Assembly: GCF_010499245.1 (NCBI RefSeq)
Contig: NZ_JAAGOW010000005.1
Span: 992,001-1,056,000, forward strand
Direction of reading: 5' to 3'
Length of the DNA stretch: 64,000 nt
Source of the DNA: Variovorax sp. WS11
Lineage (GTDB): Bacteria > Pseudomonadota > Gammaproteobacteria > Burkholderiales > Burkholderiaceae_C
A program made the translations under genes and the position numbers. Shown in pieces: positions 32,318 to 41,009 of this stretch. A model generated the notes under the pieces. It worked only from the letters and a program-made list of their open reading frames with translations, ran no database searches and was not told where the DNA came from. Numbering within the stretch: position 1 is the stretch's first letter; each line of letters opens with the position of its first letter.

Positions 32318-33349
32318 GTCCCGCGTGCGCCATCGCAGCCATATCCTGACCCTCTGCGGTCGTGAACCAAAGTGAGCCGATGTAGGACTTCTGCAGGCAC
32401 ATCAGCGGGAACGGCTCGAGCGGTATGGGGTCTGCAACGCCCCCGATATTGATCGCCTTGCCGCCACGGCGCAGCGCGTTGAACGAGTCAAGCACCGTCG
32501 AAACCGCCGCGTTTGGCCCGAGGGCTTCGATGAGCACATCGACGCCATAGCCATCGGTGGCTTCCATCACGATCTCTGCAGTCGGCCGTGCCCCCAGCGC
32601 GATCGGAACGATGCGCGCCGGATCGAGGTTGTGCATCTTGTCCAGCAGCGCCTTGTTGCGACCCGTCGCAAAGATCCTGGCCGCGCCCATGGCCAGGGCA
32701 AGGATCACCGCGCCCAGGCCCAGCGTACCTGTCCCGCCGTCTATCAGGACCGTCTGGCCGGGAGCGAACTGCGCCTTGCGCAGCGCCGAGTAGGAGGTGC
32801 CGAGATAGCCGAAGCGAGCGCCTTGCTCAAAGCTGATGCTGTCCGGCAGCTTCACCAGGTTGGAAGCCGGGGCCGTCAGGTATTGGCCGAAGCCACCATA
32901 CGGATAGTCCTCGAAGATCTGCTGGGAACCGGGACCGAAGCCGAAGTAGCCCTGGAAGGTGTAGGCCGTGCAGTTGATGTGATCGCCGCGCCGGCATGCA
33001 AGGCAGCTTCCGCACGAGAGGCCCGGGTTCACGTACACGCGGTCGCCAGGCTTGATGCCGTCTCGGACCTGGCTGCCCACCTGGGTTACCACCCCGGCCG
33101 AGTCGAGGCCATAGATCGCAGGCAACGCGGGCAACGGCAGGAAGGGGAACCACTTCGGATAGTTGGTCACGACGTTGCGCAGGTTCGGCACGACGCCCGC
33201 AGCCTTCACTTCGACGAGGACGTCGGTGGGGCGGACTTCGGGTACCGGGATGGTGTCCACCTGGAACGGTTCGCCGATCTTGTGCAGGCGCGCGGCGCGC
33301 ATCATCTTGGTCATGGTTGTCTCCTTGGAAGTAGGGGGCCGTTTCGGAT

Positions 33350-34219
33350 TCAGTGCGCCAGGAAGTCCAGCACCATGCGGTTGAACTTGTCGGCGTGCTC
33401 CCACTGCGCCCAGTGGCCGCAGCGGCTGAAGACGTGCAGGTCGGCCTTCTGCAGTCCTGTCACCAGGCGCAGGCCGATGTCGAGCGGGACGAAGCGGTCG
33501 TCACGGCCCCAGACCACCAGCATCGGAGACGCGATCTCGCCGAGCCGGTGGCTCACATCCGGGAACTGCTTCGGGTTCGCCTCGGCGCTCTTGACGAAGT
33601 TCTCGAGGTGATCGCGACGGCTGAGCATGTTGTCCAGGCGTGCCTGGAAGAGCTCTTCGGTGAGGTTGCTCGTGTCGTACACGAACACGTTCATCATGCG
33701 TTTGAGGTTCTCGATCGTCGGATCGCGGTAGAGAGCACCGATCAGCTTGATGCCCTCGGTGGGCATGGGCACGAACGGGCTGAGGCCCCCCGTGCCTCCG
33801 CCCATCAGCACCAGCTTGCCCACGCGCTCGGGGTAGGCCAGCGCGAAGGCCACGGCGCTGTGTCCGCCCATGGAGTTGCCGATGATGTGCACCTTATCGA
33901 GGCCGATGGCGTCCATCAGGCCCTTGAGGGCGCGTGCGTTGAGGTCGGAACGGGAGCCGGTGCTGACCACGGGATCGCTCTTGCTCCAGCCCGGGCAGTC
34001 CATCAGGACGACGCGGTAGCCAGCGACCACCAGCGGCTCGACATTGCGGTTGAAGTTGGCCCAGCCGCTGGCGCCCGGGCCTGAGCCGTGGAGCATCACA
34101 ACCGTCTCGTCGCCGCTGCCGGCGTCGTTGTAGTGCAGTTGCAGATCGAGGTCGCCTTCCTTGATGCGGACGAAGCGGCTCGTGTTGGATTCAGTGATGG
34201 CGGTGTTTTCGGTGGACAT
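33350..34219 (-). CDS. mhpC: 2-hydroxy-6-oxonona-2,4-dienedioate hydrolase (alpha/beta hydrolase)
   Basis: 289 residues. Oxyanion segment L-H-G-S-G-P-G-A-S-G-W-A-N-F, nucleophile S116 in G-N-S-M-G-G, acid D in W-G-R-D-D-R-F-V-P and the His in C-G-H-W-A-Q form the C-C hydrolase triad of MhpC/BphD enzymes. Splits the ring-fission product to succinate (or fumarate) and 2-hydroxypenta-2,4-dienoate. ATG 34219 lies behind the stop of the aldolase gene with a 35-bp gap. Confidence 0.93.
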   Translation of the reverse strand: MSTENTAITESNTSRFVRIKEGDLDLQLHYNDAGSGDETVVMLHGSGPGASGWANFNRNVEPLVVAGYRVVLMDCPGWSKSDPVVSTGSRSDLNARALKGLMDAIGLDKVHIIGNSMGGHSAVAFALAYPERVGKLVLMGGGTGGLSPFVPMPTEGIKLIGALYRDPTIENLKRMMNVFVYDTSNLTEELFQARLDNMLSRRDHLENFVKSAEANPKQFPDVSHRLGEIASPMLVVWGRDDRFVPLDIGLRLVTGLQKADLHVFSRCGHWAQWEHADKFNRMVLDFLAH

Positions 34220-34254
34220 GTGGGGTCTCGGAGGTGCGAATTGAAGAAGGGGGC

Positions 34255-35322
34255 TCAAGCGGCCTCGCTCATGGTGGGCGGCTGGTGAATGCGCTCGTGC
34301 TCGATGCTCTTGAGCAGGTCGAGGGCGACGTCGACGATCATGTCTTCCTGACCGCCGACCATGCGTCGCTTGCCCAGTTCGACCAGGATGTCCACCGTCT
34401 TCAGCCCATACTTGACGGCGGCCACTTCCGAATGACGCAGGAAGCTCGAATACACGCCGGCATAGCCGAGCGCCAGGGTCTCGCGGTCCACGCGCACCGG
34501 GCGGTCCTGCAAGGGACGCACGATGTCGTCCGCAGCATCCATCAGCTTGTAGAGGTCCGTGCCGTGGTTCCATCCCAGGCGCGCGGCCGCTGCGATGAAC
34601 ACCTCCAGCGGTGCGTTGCCCGCGCCGGCGCCCATTCCCGCCAGGCTCGCGTCCACCCGATCGCAGCCTTCTTCCACCGCCACGATGCTGTTGGCCACGC
34701 CCAAGCTCAGGTTGTGGTGGGCATGCATACCCGTCAGCGTCTCGGGCTTGAGTACGTCCTTGAAGGCGCGGAAACGATCGCGCACGTCAGTCATGTTCAG
34801 CGCGCCACCCGAGTCCACCACGTAGCAGCAGGTCGCGCCGTAGCTCTCCATCAGCTTGGCCTGCTCCGCCAGGGCCTGCGGAGTGGTTATGTGACTCATC
34901 ATCAGGAAGCCCACGGCTTCCATACCGAGATGGCGCGCGTACTCGATGTGCTGCCTGGACACGTCAGCCTCGGTGCAATGGGTGGCGACGCGCACGATGC
35001 GCGCGCCTGCGTCATAGGCAGCCTTGAGGTCGTGCACGGTGCCGATGCCAGGCAACAGCAGCGTTGCGATCTTCGCGTGCTTAACCACGCTGGCGACCGC
35101 CTCGATCCACTCCACATCGGTGTGCGCGCCAAAACCGTAGTTGAAACTGCCGCCTTGCAAGCCGTCGCCGTGGGCGACCTCGATGGAATCGACCTTGGCC
35201 TCATCGAGTGCCTTCGCGATCTGCTTGGCCTGCTCCACGCTGTACTGGTGGCGGATGGCGTGGCTGCCGTCACGCAGGGTGACGTCGGAGATGTAGATCT
35301 TCTTTTCGGGTTCGTGGCTCAT
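34255..35322 (-). CDS. mhpE: 4-hydroxy-2-oxovalerate aldolase
   Basis: 355 residues. D-V-T-L-R-D-G-S-H-A-I-R-H (Arg/Asp/His of the HMGL-like barrel), V-D-S-G-G-A and M-H-A-H-H-N-L-S (metal His pair) are complete. Cleaves 4-hydroxy-2-oxovalerate to pyruvate and acetaldehyde, channelled to the dehydrogenase coded next to it. ATG 35322 behind GAAGGAGACACCT; 11 bp after the mhpF stop. Confidence 0.95.
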   Translation of the reverse strand: MSHEPEKKIYISDVTLRDGSHAIRHQYSVEQAKQIAKALDEAKVDSIEVAHGDGLQGGSFNYGFGAHTDVEWIEAVASVVKHAKIATLLLPGIGTVHDLKAAYDAGARIVRVATHCTEADVSRQHIEYARHLGMEAVGFLMMSHITTPQALAEQAKLMESYGATCCYVVDSGGALNMTDVRDRFRAFKDVLKPETLTGMHAHHNLSLGVANSIVAVEEGCDRVDASLAGMGAGAGNAPLEVFIAAAARLGWNHGTDLYKLMDAADDIVRPLQDRPVRVDRETLALGYAGVYSSFLRHSEVAAVKYGLKTVDILVELGKRRMVGGQEDMIVDVALDLLKSIEHERIHQPPTMSEAA

Positions 35323-35333
35323 AGGTGTCTCCT

Positions 35334-36284
35334 TCAGGCGGGCACGGCGGCGAGCATCCGCTCGGCCATGGACTCGGCGGTGCGCAAAGCGGCGCTGGTC
35401 ATGATGTCGAGGTTGCCCGCGTAGGCCGGCAGGTAGTGCGCAGCGCCTTCGACCTCCAGGAAGATGGAGGTCTTCAGGCCGTGCATGCGTGCACCCACGC
35501 CCGGGATGCGGATCGGGCGATCGGCCTCGATGCGGTCGAACTGCACCTTATGCTTGACGCGGTACCCCTGCACGTAGGCCTGAACGTCAGCGGCCATGCG
35601 CTCGACGGACGCGGCGATCTCGTCTTCGTCTGCGAACTCGCTCAGCGTGTAGACGGTGTCGCGCATCATCAGCGGCGGTTCGGCCGGATTCAGCACGATG
35701 ATGGCCTTGCCCTTGGCAGCGCCGCCCACCACTTCTATGGCCTTCGACGTGGTCTCGGTGAACTCGTCGATGTTGGCTCGGGTGCCGGGGCCCGCGCTCT
35801 TGCTCGAGATGCTGGCGACGATCTCGCCGTAGTGGACCTTGGCCACACGAGAGACGGCCGCGACCATCGGAATGGTGGCCTGGCCACCGCAGGTGACCAT
35901 GTTGACGTTGGGCGCGTCCAGGTGCGCCTGGCCATTGACCACCGGGATGCAATAGGGCCCGATCGCCGCCGGTGTCAGGTCCACCAGGCGGATCTCCGGC
36001 TTGAGGCCGCGCAGGAACGCGTCGTTCTTGATGTGCGCGCCGGCCGAGGTGGCATCGAAGACGACGTCGATGTCGGCGAACACCGGCATGCGTGAGAGGC
36101 CCTCCACGCCTTCATGGGTCGTTGCGACGCCCATGCGCGCGGCGCGTGCCAGCCCATCGGAGGCGGCGTCGATGCCGACCATCGCTCCCATTTCGATGTG
36201 CCTGCCGTGGCGCAGGATCTTGATCATCAAGTCCGTGCCGATGTTGCCGCTACCGATGATGGCGGCCTTGAGCTTGCGGGTCAT
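35334..36284 (-). CDS. mhpF: acylating acetaldehyde dehydrogenase
   Basis: 316 residues. I-I-G-S-G-N-I-G-T-D-L NAD motif; catalytic Cys132 in N-M-V-T-C-G-G-Q-A-T-I-P. Converts acetaldehyde plus CoA to acetyl-CoA in complex with the aldolase. ATG 36284 chosen at the start of homology; earlier in-frame codons fall in the mhpD gene. Order mhpD-mhpF-mhpE as in classical meta-cleavage operons. Confidence 0.95.
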   Translation of the reverse strand: MTRKLKAAIIGSGNIGTDLMIKILRHGRHIEMGAMVGIDAASDGLARAARMGVATTHEGVEGLSRMPVFADIDVVFDATSAGAHIKNDAFLRGLKPEIRLVDLTPAAIGPYCIPVVNGQAHLDAPNVNMVTCGGQATIPMVAAVSRVAKVHYGEIVASISSKSAGPGTRANIDEFTETTSKAIEVVGGAAKGKAIIVLNPAEPPLMMRDTVYTLSEFADEDEIAASVERMAADVQAYVQGYRVKHKVQFDRIEADRPIRIPGVGARMHGLKTSIFLEVEGAAHYLPAYAGNLDIMTSAALRTAESMAERMLAAVPA

Positions 36285-36348
36285 GCTTGTTCCTTGATTG
36301 CTGTGGCGACTGCTGCTGTTGCGGTCGCGTTGGAAGCGGTGAAGAAGT

Positions 36349-37137
36349 TCATGCTGCGGAGAAGCGCGCACGCACGCTGCCCACACCTTCGATGCGTGCC
36401 TCGAAGCGGTCGCCGGCGGACGCTGGCGCCATCGGCCCCAGCGCTCCCGTGAGGACAAGATCCCCCGCACGCAGCGGTTGACCGAGGGCGGCCAGCTTGC
36501 GTGCCAGCCAGACGGCGGCGTTGAGGGGATGGCCGAGGCACGCCGCACCGCTGCCGGTGGACACGGTGTCGTCGCCACGCTGCATCGTCATGCCGCACAA
36601 CTTGAGGTCCAGGCCGTTGAGCTTCGTGGGCACCCCGCCCAGTGCGACCAGGCCGCTGGAGGCGTTGTCGGCGACCGTATCGGCGAAGCGGATGTTCCAG
36701 TTGGCGATGCGGCTGCCCACGATCTCGATGGCCGGCAGGACGTAGGCCGTGGCCCCGATCAGCTCCACCAAGGTGGTATCGGCGGCGGGGAGATCGCGCT
36801 CAAGCACCAACGCGACCTCAGCCTCGACCTTGGGCTGCAGCGTGCGCGAGATCGGGATTTCTTCGTCATCACCGTAGAGCATGTCGGCGAACAGGGTGCC
36901 GAAGTCGGGTTGGTCGACGCCGAGCTGGCGCTGTACGGCCGGGGAGGTCAAGCCAATCTTGCGGCCCACCACACGACGGCCCTGAGCCACGGCATGGGCG
37001 ACATTCGCCTGCTGGATGGCGTACGCGAGACTGCCGTCCGGGTCGGCGCCGAGCTCGTCGCGCAGTGGGGATATCGGCTCTCGATGAGCCTGGGCCTGGC
37101 GCAAGCGCTCGGCCCATTGTTCGATGCGGGGGTCCAT
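36349..37137 (-). CDS. mhpD: 2-hydroxypenta-2,4-dienoate (2-keto-4-pentenoate) hydratase
   Basis: 262 residues. G-R-K-I-G-L-T-S, then P-K-V-E-A-E-V-A-L-V-L (metal Glu pair) and A-I-E-I-V-G-S-R are FAH-fold hydratase signatures of MhpD/XylJ. ATG 37137 behind ACAGGAGACCCC. Sits 12 bp after mhpB. Confidence 0.94.
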   Translation of the reverse strand: MDPRIEQWAERLRQAQAHREPISPLRDELGADPDGSLAYAIQQANVAHAVAQGRRVVGRKIGLTSPAVQRQLGVDQPDFGTLFADMLYGDDEEIPISRTLQPKVEAEVALVLERDLPAADTTLVELIGATAYVLPAIEIVGSRIANWNIRFADTVADNASSGLVALGGVPTKLNGLDLKLCGMTMQRGDDTVSTGSGAACLGHPLNAAVWLARKLAALGQPLRAGDLVLTGALGPMAPASAGDRFEARIEGVGSVRARFSAA

Positions 37138-37149
37138 GGGGTCTCCTGT

Positions 37150-38100
37150 TCAGTGGGTCTGCTTCAGCAACATGAGGCCGAAGCCGGCGATGTATTCGGG
37201 GATGGCCTGGTAGTGGCGCACGGTGCAGGACAGCGGCCGGTCGACGGCGAGCGCGCTGCGCGCCACGAGCCAGCTCTTGGACTCGTGCGCCGAAAGGCCG
37301 GCCTCCCTTTCGATGCTGTCCTCGCCCATCGCGCACATCGCATCGAGGCCGGCGGCGCCGCCTACCAGGCCGTCCATCCACCGACGGTCCCAATCCGGGT
37401 TGATGGGCTTCATGGCGCTGTCTCGCGCTGCCAGGGCAAGGCCTGCGGCCATCACGCGCTTCGTCTTGGCCTCGCGCTCGGCTGGCGTCGGCTCGCTGCG
37501 ACTGGTGATGCGTTCGCGAACAGCCGCGTCCGGATGGGAGAGCGTCGGAACCGGTGGCTCGTGCGAGAGCCCCCCTGATCCAATCAGCAGGGTGCGCCGC
37601 GGCTCGTTGTCGAGAAAGCGGCCGATCGCCTGCCCCAGCGCGCGGCAGCGGCGCAGGCGCGGGATTCCCGGTTGGGCTACCGCGTTCAGAAAGATCGGCA
37701 ACACCGGGGGCGTGTCCAGGCCACCCCACATGAGCTGCAGCGACTGCGCAAAGCCATGGTCGACCTGCATGCGGCGCGAAACGGCGAGGTCGAAGTCCTC
37801 ATCCATCAAGCGCGTGGCCAGTGCCACCGCCGCGTCGGCATCCACGTTGAGGTCACCAGCCGGCGTCAGATAGTCACCCACCGAGCGCGCCTGCGTGCCA
37901 ATGCAGAACGGCGGCATCAGCTCGTTGAAGAAGCCGTTGTAGTGGTCCGGCGCCACCAGCACGACGAGTTCCGGCGCGAAGGCCAACACTTGCTCGCGCG
38001 CGCTGGCAATGGCGGCCTTCAGTTCTTGCTCCACCGCCGGTGCGACGGGGTTGAGTCCCATCAACGGTGAATGCGAGATGCCGAGGAAAGCGCGTTCCAT
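37150..38100 (-). CDS. mhpB: 2,3-dihydroxyphenylpropionate 1,2-dioxygenase (LigB-type extradiol)
   Basis: 316 residues. L-G-I-S-H-S-P-L, A-P-D-H-Y-N-G-F-F, M-Q-V-D-H-G-F-A-Q and G-S-G-G-L-S-H-E-P-P-V-P follow known MhpB proteins closely, including the iron and acid/base His residues. Opens the ring of 2,3-dihydroxyphenylpropionate. ATG 38100 follows GGAGACGGCGTG; GTG 38103 is in frame just before it. Start and hydroxylase stop overlap (TGATG), so translation is coupled. Confidence 0.95.
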   Translation of the reverse strand: MERAFLGISHSPLMGLNPVAPAVEQELKAAIASAREQVLAFAPELVVLVAPDHYNGFFNELMPPFCIGTQARSVGDYLTPAGDLNVDADAAVALATRLMDEDFDLAVSRRMQVDHGFAQSLQLMWGGLDTPPVLPIFLNAVAQPGIPRLRRCRALGQAIGRFLDNEPRRTLLIGSGGLSHEPPVPTLSHPDAAVRERITSRSEPTPAEREAKTKRVMAAGLALAARDSAMKPINPDWDRRWMDGLVGGAAGLDAMCAMGEDSIEREAGLSAHESKSWLVARSALAVDRPLSCTVRHYQAIPEYIAGFGLMLLKQTH

Positions 38101-39875
38101 CACGCCGTCTCCAAGACCCGCGACTTCTGGTTCAGCAGGGAAGCCAGGGCCTGTTCCAGCTCTTCCCTGGCCTGCAGGGTGTCAGCGACGCCGGCACGCT
38201 GGCGCCAGGCGACGATGCCATCGGGTCGCACCAGCAACGCGCCTGCTTCCTCGATCTCGCGCACCGCATGCCAACTGCAGTAAACGTCCTGCGCAGCCGG
38301 GCCGCCGATCACCACGGTGCGGAGGAACGGCAGGTCCATCTCCTTCGCGGCATCCGCCCAGGCTAGGCCCGCAATGCCGGTCACCAGGGAGACCTTGCCT
38401 TTGCCGACCAAGTCGAGCGTGGACACGCGACGGCCGTCTTGTCCCACCAGCCAGGCGTGAGGCAGCTTGGCGCCGGGACGGGTCGTGGGCTGGACGTGAA
38501 GCTGCGGGTCACGCTTCCACACTTCTTCGGTTGCGTCGGGCTCCGAAATGACAGCCTCGGACACACAACGTTGGTTGAGCTCGACGCCCTGCGCATTGAA
38601 CTCGTAGTTCTTCAGCTTCAGGGCCTCGGCCAACGCGGAGCGTCGAGCGACGCCCGCCGGTCCTGGATCGGCCAGTTCGGCGATTCCCGCTGCGAGGGGA
38701 TCTGGCGCGTCCGTGTCGCGGAAGGCCTGGTTGAGCGGGGCATAGTCCAGCCGCGACTGGTTGGCGCGCTTGACGATCTGCGCGCCGACCGGTGCGCGCT
38801 CCAGCGTGTAGGAGTCCAGCAGCTGCTCGCCGGCGTGCCCCTTCACCACGAAAGCCAGCTTCCAGGCCAGGTTGAATGCGTCCTGCATGCATGTGTTCGA
38901 GCCCAGGCCGCTCGATGGCGGATGCCGGTGCACCGCGTCACCGCCGCAGAAGACGCGGCCGGAAGAGTAGACGGGCGCATGGGCCTGGTTGACGTACCAG
39001 ACGGAGGTGCTGTCGACCTTGAACTCCAGCTCCGGATCACCCACCAGCGCGCGCACCTTGCGCTTGATTTCTTCAGGCGAGAAGTCAGGCTCGCCTTTCG
39101 ACATGTCGAAACCCCAGCCCGCGATCCATTGGTTCCACGGCTCGATGGCACGCAACAGCCCCATGCCGATCTCGCCGAACGAGGCGTCGGAGGTCACCAT
39201 CCAGTACAGGATGCTGGGGCGGTGGGCCACGTAGCGCGTGAGATCGGCAGTGAACAGCACGTAGGCCGTGGCAGCACGCGCGAGTTGCCCCTCCACCTTC
39301 AGGCCCGCATCGTCCATCACTTTCGACTTGGCGCCGTCCGCGCCCACGAGATAGCGCGCCCTCAACTGGTACTCGCGGCCCGTGAGCACGTCGCGCAGCA
39401 TCACGGTCACGCCGGTGTCGTCCTGCTCGTGGCTCAGGTACTCGGTGTTGAACGAGAAGACCGCGCCGCGCTCGACGGCGTTTTTCACCAGCAGCGGCTC
39501 CATCTTGTTCTGGGGCAGGTCCATCATCGGGCAGGGAGTGGCTTGCAGGTAGTCGCCGATGCGCTCGTCGCCGGTGCCCCAGGTGCGCAGCCGGGCGATC
39601 TCCGGTCCGGCAAGACTGGTCGTGAAGAGGGTGTCGCCCATCCACTCCCAAGGCGTCGCATCGCGCCGTGCTTCCTGCTCGACGCCCAGGTCGCGCAGGA
39701 CTTCCATGGCGCGCTGGTTGGTGATGTGCGCACGCGGCGTATTTGCGGTCCAGTTGTAGCGGTTGACGACGTGCACGCGCACGCCATAGGTCGCCAGCGC
39801 AAGGGCAGTTGTCGCCCCCATCGGGCCGGTGCCCACCACCAGCACGTCGGTTTGAAACTCTTCCGGTCGGGTCAT
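38100..39875 (-). CDS. FAD-dependent aromatic hydroxylase, TfdB/phenol-hydroxylase type
   Basis: 591 residues. FAD motif V-V-G-T-G-P-M-G-A, N-R-Y-N-W-T-A-N-T-P-R-A-H-I-T-N-Q, D-G-A motif (V-G-A-D-G-A-K-S), Y-V-A-H-R-P-S-I-L-Y-W and G-D-A-V-H-R-H-P-P match the TfdB (2,4-dichlorophenol hydroxylase) group better than MhpA. It is about 40 residues longer than E. coli MhpA. In this operon it should hydroxylate a hydroxyphenylpropionate to the 2,3-diol used by MhpB. Whether the 2- or 3-hydroxy isomer is used cannot be read. ATG 39875 behind CAGGAAGCACATC. Confidence 0.92.
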   Translation of the reverse strand: MTRPEEFQTDVLVVGTGPMGATTALALATYGVRVHVVNRYNWTANTPRAHITNQRAMEVLRDLGVEQEARRDATPWEWMGDTLFTTSLAGPEIARLRTWGTGDERIGDYLQATPCPMMDLPQNKMEPLLVKNAVERGAVFSFNTEYLSHEQDDTGVTVMLRDVLTGREYQLRARYLVGADGAKSKVMDDAGLKVEGQLARAATAYVLFTADLTRYVAHRPSILYWMVTSDASFGEIGMGLLRAIEPWNQWIAGWGFDMSKGEPDFSPEEIKRKVRALVGDPELEFKVDSTSVWYVNQAHAPVYSSGRVFCGGDAVHRHPPSSGLGSNTCMQDAFNLAWKLAFVVKGHAGEQLLDSYTLERAPVGAQIVKRANQSRLDYAPLNQAFRDTDAPDPLAAGIAELADPGPAGVARRSALAEALKLKNYEFNAQGVELNQRCVSEAVISEPDATEEVWKRDPQLHVQPTTRPGAKLPHAWLVGQDGRRVSTLDLVGKGKVSLVTGIAGLAWADAAKEMDLPFLRTVVIGGPAAQDVYCSWHAVREIEEAGALLVRPDGIVAWRQRAGVADTLQAREELEQALASLLNQKSRVLETA

Positions 39876-39893
39876 GATGTGCTTCCTGATGGA

Positions 39894-40886
39894 TTACTTG
39901 ATGGTTGCCTGGATGACCGCGCCATAGGTCTCGATGTCGCGACGCACGCGCGCCGCCAGTTCGGCCGACTCGGCCGGGTACGGGTCGCCCGCGATCCCGA
40001 GCTTGTCTTTCATCGCCGGCTGCTTGAGTGCAGCGTTGAACTGGCGGCCCAATTTCTCCACGATGGCGGGCGGCGTCCCGGCCGGTGCGACGAAGAAGAG
40101 GTAGTTGGAGATCGCCAGTACCGGGTAGCCGCTTTCGGCCACGGTGGGGACATCGGGCAACAGCGGGTGGCGTTGAGCGCCCAGCGTGGCGATCGGCACC
40201 AGCTTGCCTGCCTTGATGTACTGCTGCGCGTAGTGCACCGGCATGACCATCGTGTCGATCTGTCCCGCCAACAGGTCCGTGGCTGCCGGCGCCAGGCCCT
40301 TGTAGGGAACATCGACGAATTCACCCTTGGTGAGGCCGCGCAACTGGTGCATGTGGATGAACCACGGGCTTCCGGTTCCCATCGTGCCGAAGTTCAGGCC
40401 GGAGCTCTTGCTGTCTTTGGACAGTTGCACCAGTTCCTTGACGGTGCGTGCCGGCACCTTGGGATTCACCACCAGCACCAACGGCACGATGATCATTCCG
40501 GAGACGGGAACGAAGTCCTTGAGCGCGTCGTACGGCACCTTGGCGCCCAGAACGTCGGCTGCCTTGGGCAGCTTCGCCATCGCGTGGTTGATGGCGTGGG
40601 AGTCCGATACCACACCGATCGTGTAGCCGTCCGCCGGCGCCCGCGCCACGGCTTCGGTGCCGATGATCGAAGACGCGCCCGGGCGGTTGTCGATGATGAT
40701 CGTTTGCTTAAGATTGGCCGAAGCCGCCTCTGCAACGGCGCGCGCCGCAGAGTCGGCATTTCCACCGGCCGGGTACGGCACGATGATGCGGATCGGCTGT
40801 TTGGCAGGCCACTCCTGCGCCCAGGTCGGGCTGGCGGCAAGGCCAAGGGCGGCGATGGTGCACAGGGCACGGCGAGTGATGGTCAT
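39894..40886 (-). CDS. TTT (Bug) family periplasmic receptor of the mhp-type operon
   Basis: 330 residues. Signal L-C-T-I-A-A-L-G-L-A-A-S-P-T-W-A-Q; mature I-R-I-I-V-P-Y-P-A-G-G-N-A-D-S-A-A-R, N-R-P-G-A-S-S, A-D-G-Y-T-I, L-P-D-V-P-T-V-A-E-S. First gene of the operon, ATG 40886 behind CAGGAGACAAG, 18 bp before the hydroxylase. It replaces the MFS permease usual in mhp clusters; its TctA/B partners are not in the window. Confidence 0.94.
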   Translation of the reverse strand: MTITRRALCTIAALGLAASPTWAQEWPAKQPIRIIVPYPAGGNADSAARAVAEAASANLKQTIIIDNRPGASSIIGTEAVARAPADGYTIGVVSDSHAINHAMAKLPKAADVLGAKVPYDALKDFVPVSGMIIVPLVLVVNPKVPARTVKELVQLSKDSKSSGLNFGTMGTGSPWFIHMHQLRGLTKGEFVDVPYKGLAPAATDLLAGQIDTMVMPVHYAQQYIKAGKLVPIATLGAQRHPLLPDVPTVAESGYPVLAISNYLFFVAPAGTPPAIVEKLGRQFNAALKQPAMKDKLGIAGDPYPAESAELAARVRRDIETYGAVIQATIK

Positions 40887-40969
40887 CTTGTCTCCTGAAT
40901 AGGGTGTTGAGGCTCTGTGGTCGCAGGTTCTGCGTACGCTTCGCAGTGTCCGAGCGGGGCCTCTCGCCG

Positions 40970-40975
40970 TATAGT
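40970..40975 (+). promoter_or_regulatory. candidate -10 box (TATAGT) of the regulator gene
   Basis: TATAGT lies 34 bp ahead of the regulator ATG and touches the palindromic operator. No good -35 is visible at 17 bp. Confidence 0.4.
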
Positions 40976-40976
40976 C

Positions 40977-40993
40977 TGTGCACAGAGTGCACC
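40977..40993. promoter_or_regulatory. MhpR-type operator (17-bp inverted repeat)
   Basis: On the minus strand GGTGCACTCTGTGCACA: two GTGCAC half sites. It equals the E. coli MhpR operator as I remember it (GGTGCACCTGGTGCACA) except at the centre. It also includes the 12-bp perfect palindrome TCTGTGCACAGA (40975-40986). Located between the divergent regulator and the receptor gene, right for activating the operon and limiting the regulator. Confidence 0.65.
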
Positions 40994-41009
40994 TAGAAGA
41001 GCCCGCTGC

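Larger units (their letters stand above)
30089..32319 (+). mobile_element. IS1634-family insertion sequence, 2231 bp, with passenger gene
   Basis: Ends are near-perfect 46-bp inverted repeats (30090-30135 and 32272-32317, one mismatch), starting TTACTTTCCGCAGGTCGG. It contains a plus-strand transposase and a divergent minus-strand DUF6788-like gene, and is flanked by CCCGC duplications. Everything looks intact, so recent insertion is likely. Confidence 0.9.
29966..33314 (-). pseudogene. zinc-type alcohol dehydrogenase split by an IS1634-type insertion
   Basis: N-terminal 330 residues (32325-33314) carry the MDR fold: G-D-R-V-Y-V-N-P-G, zinc Cys cluster C-G-S-C-L-A-C-R-R-G-D-H-I-N-C, and cofactor motif G-G-T-G-T-L-G-L-G. 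The last 41 residues (A-G-T-L-N-L-G-V-F-E-H-E-R-F-P-L, ...G-G-F-T-N-V-V-I-M-Y) lie at 29966-30088 beyond the element. Removing the IS and one copy of CCCGC restores M-A-H-A-G-T-L-N in frame. ATG 33314 has CAAGGAGACAACC. The intact gene would have been a roughly 371-residue oxidoreductase of the operon. Confidence 0.88.

Noticed and set aside
38439..40898. Open frame of 819 codons antisense to the hydroxylase and TTT receptor
   Set aside because: Pure shadow of high-GC coding sequence: no domain, no ribosome-binding site, and both genes on the other strand have full family signatures.
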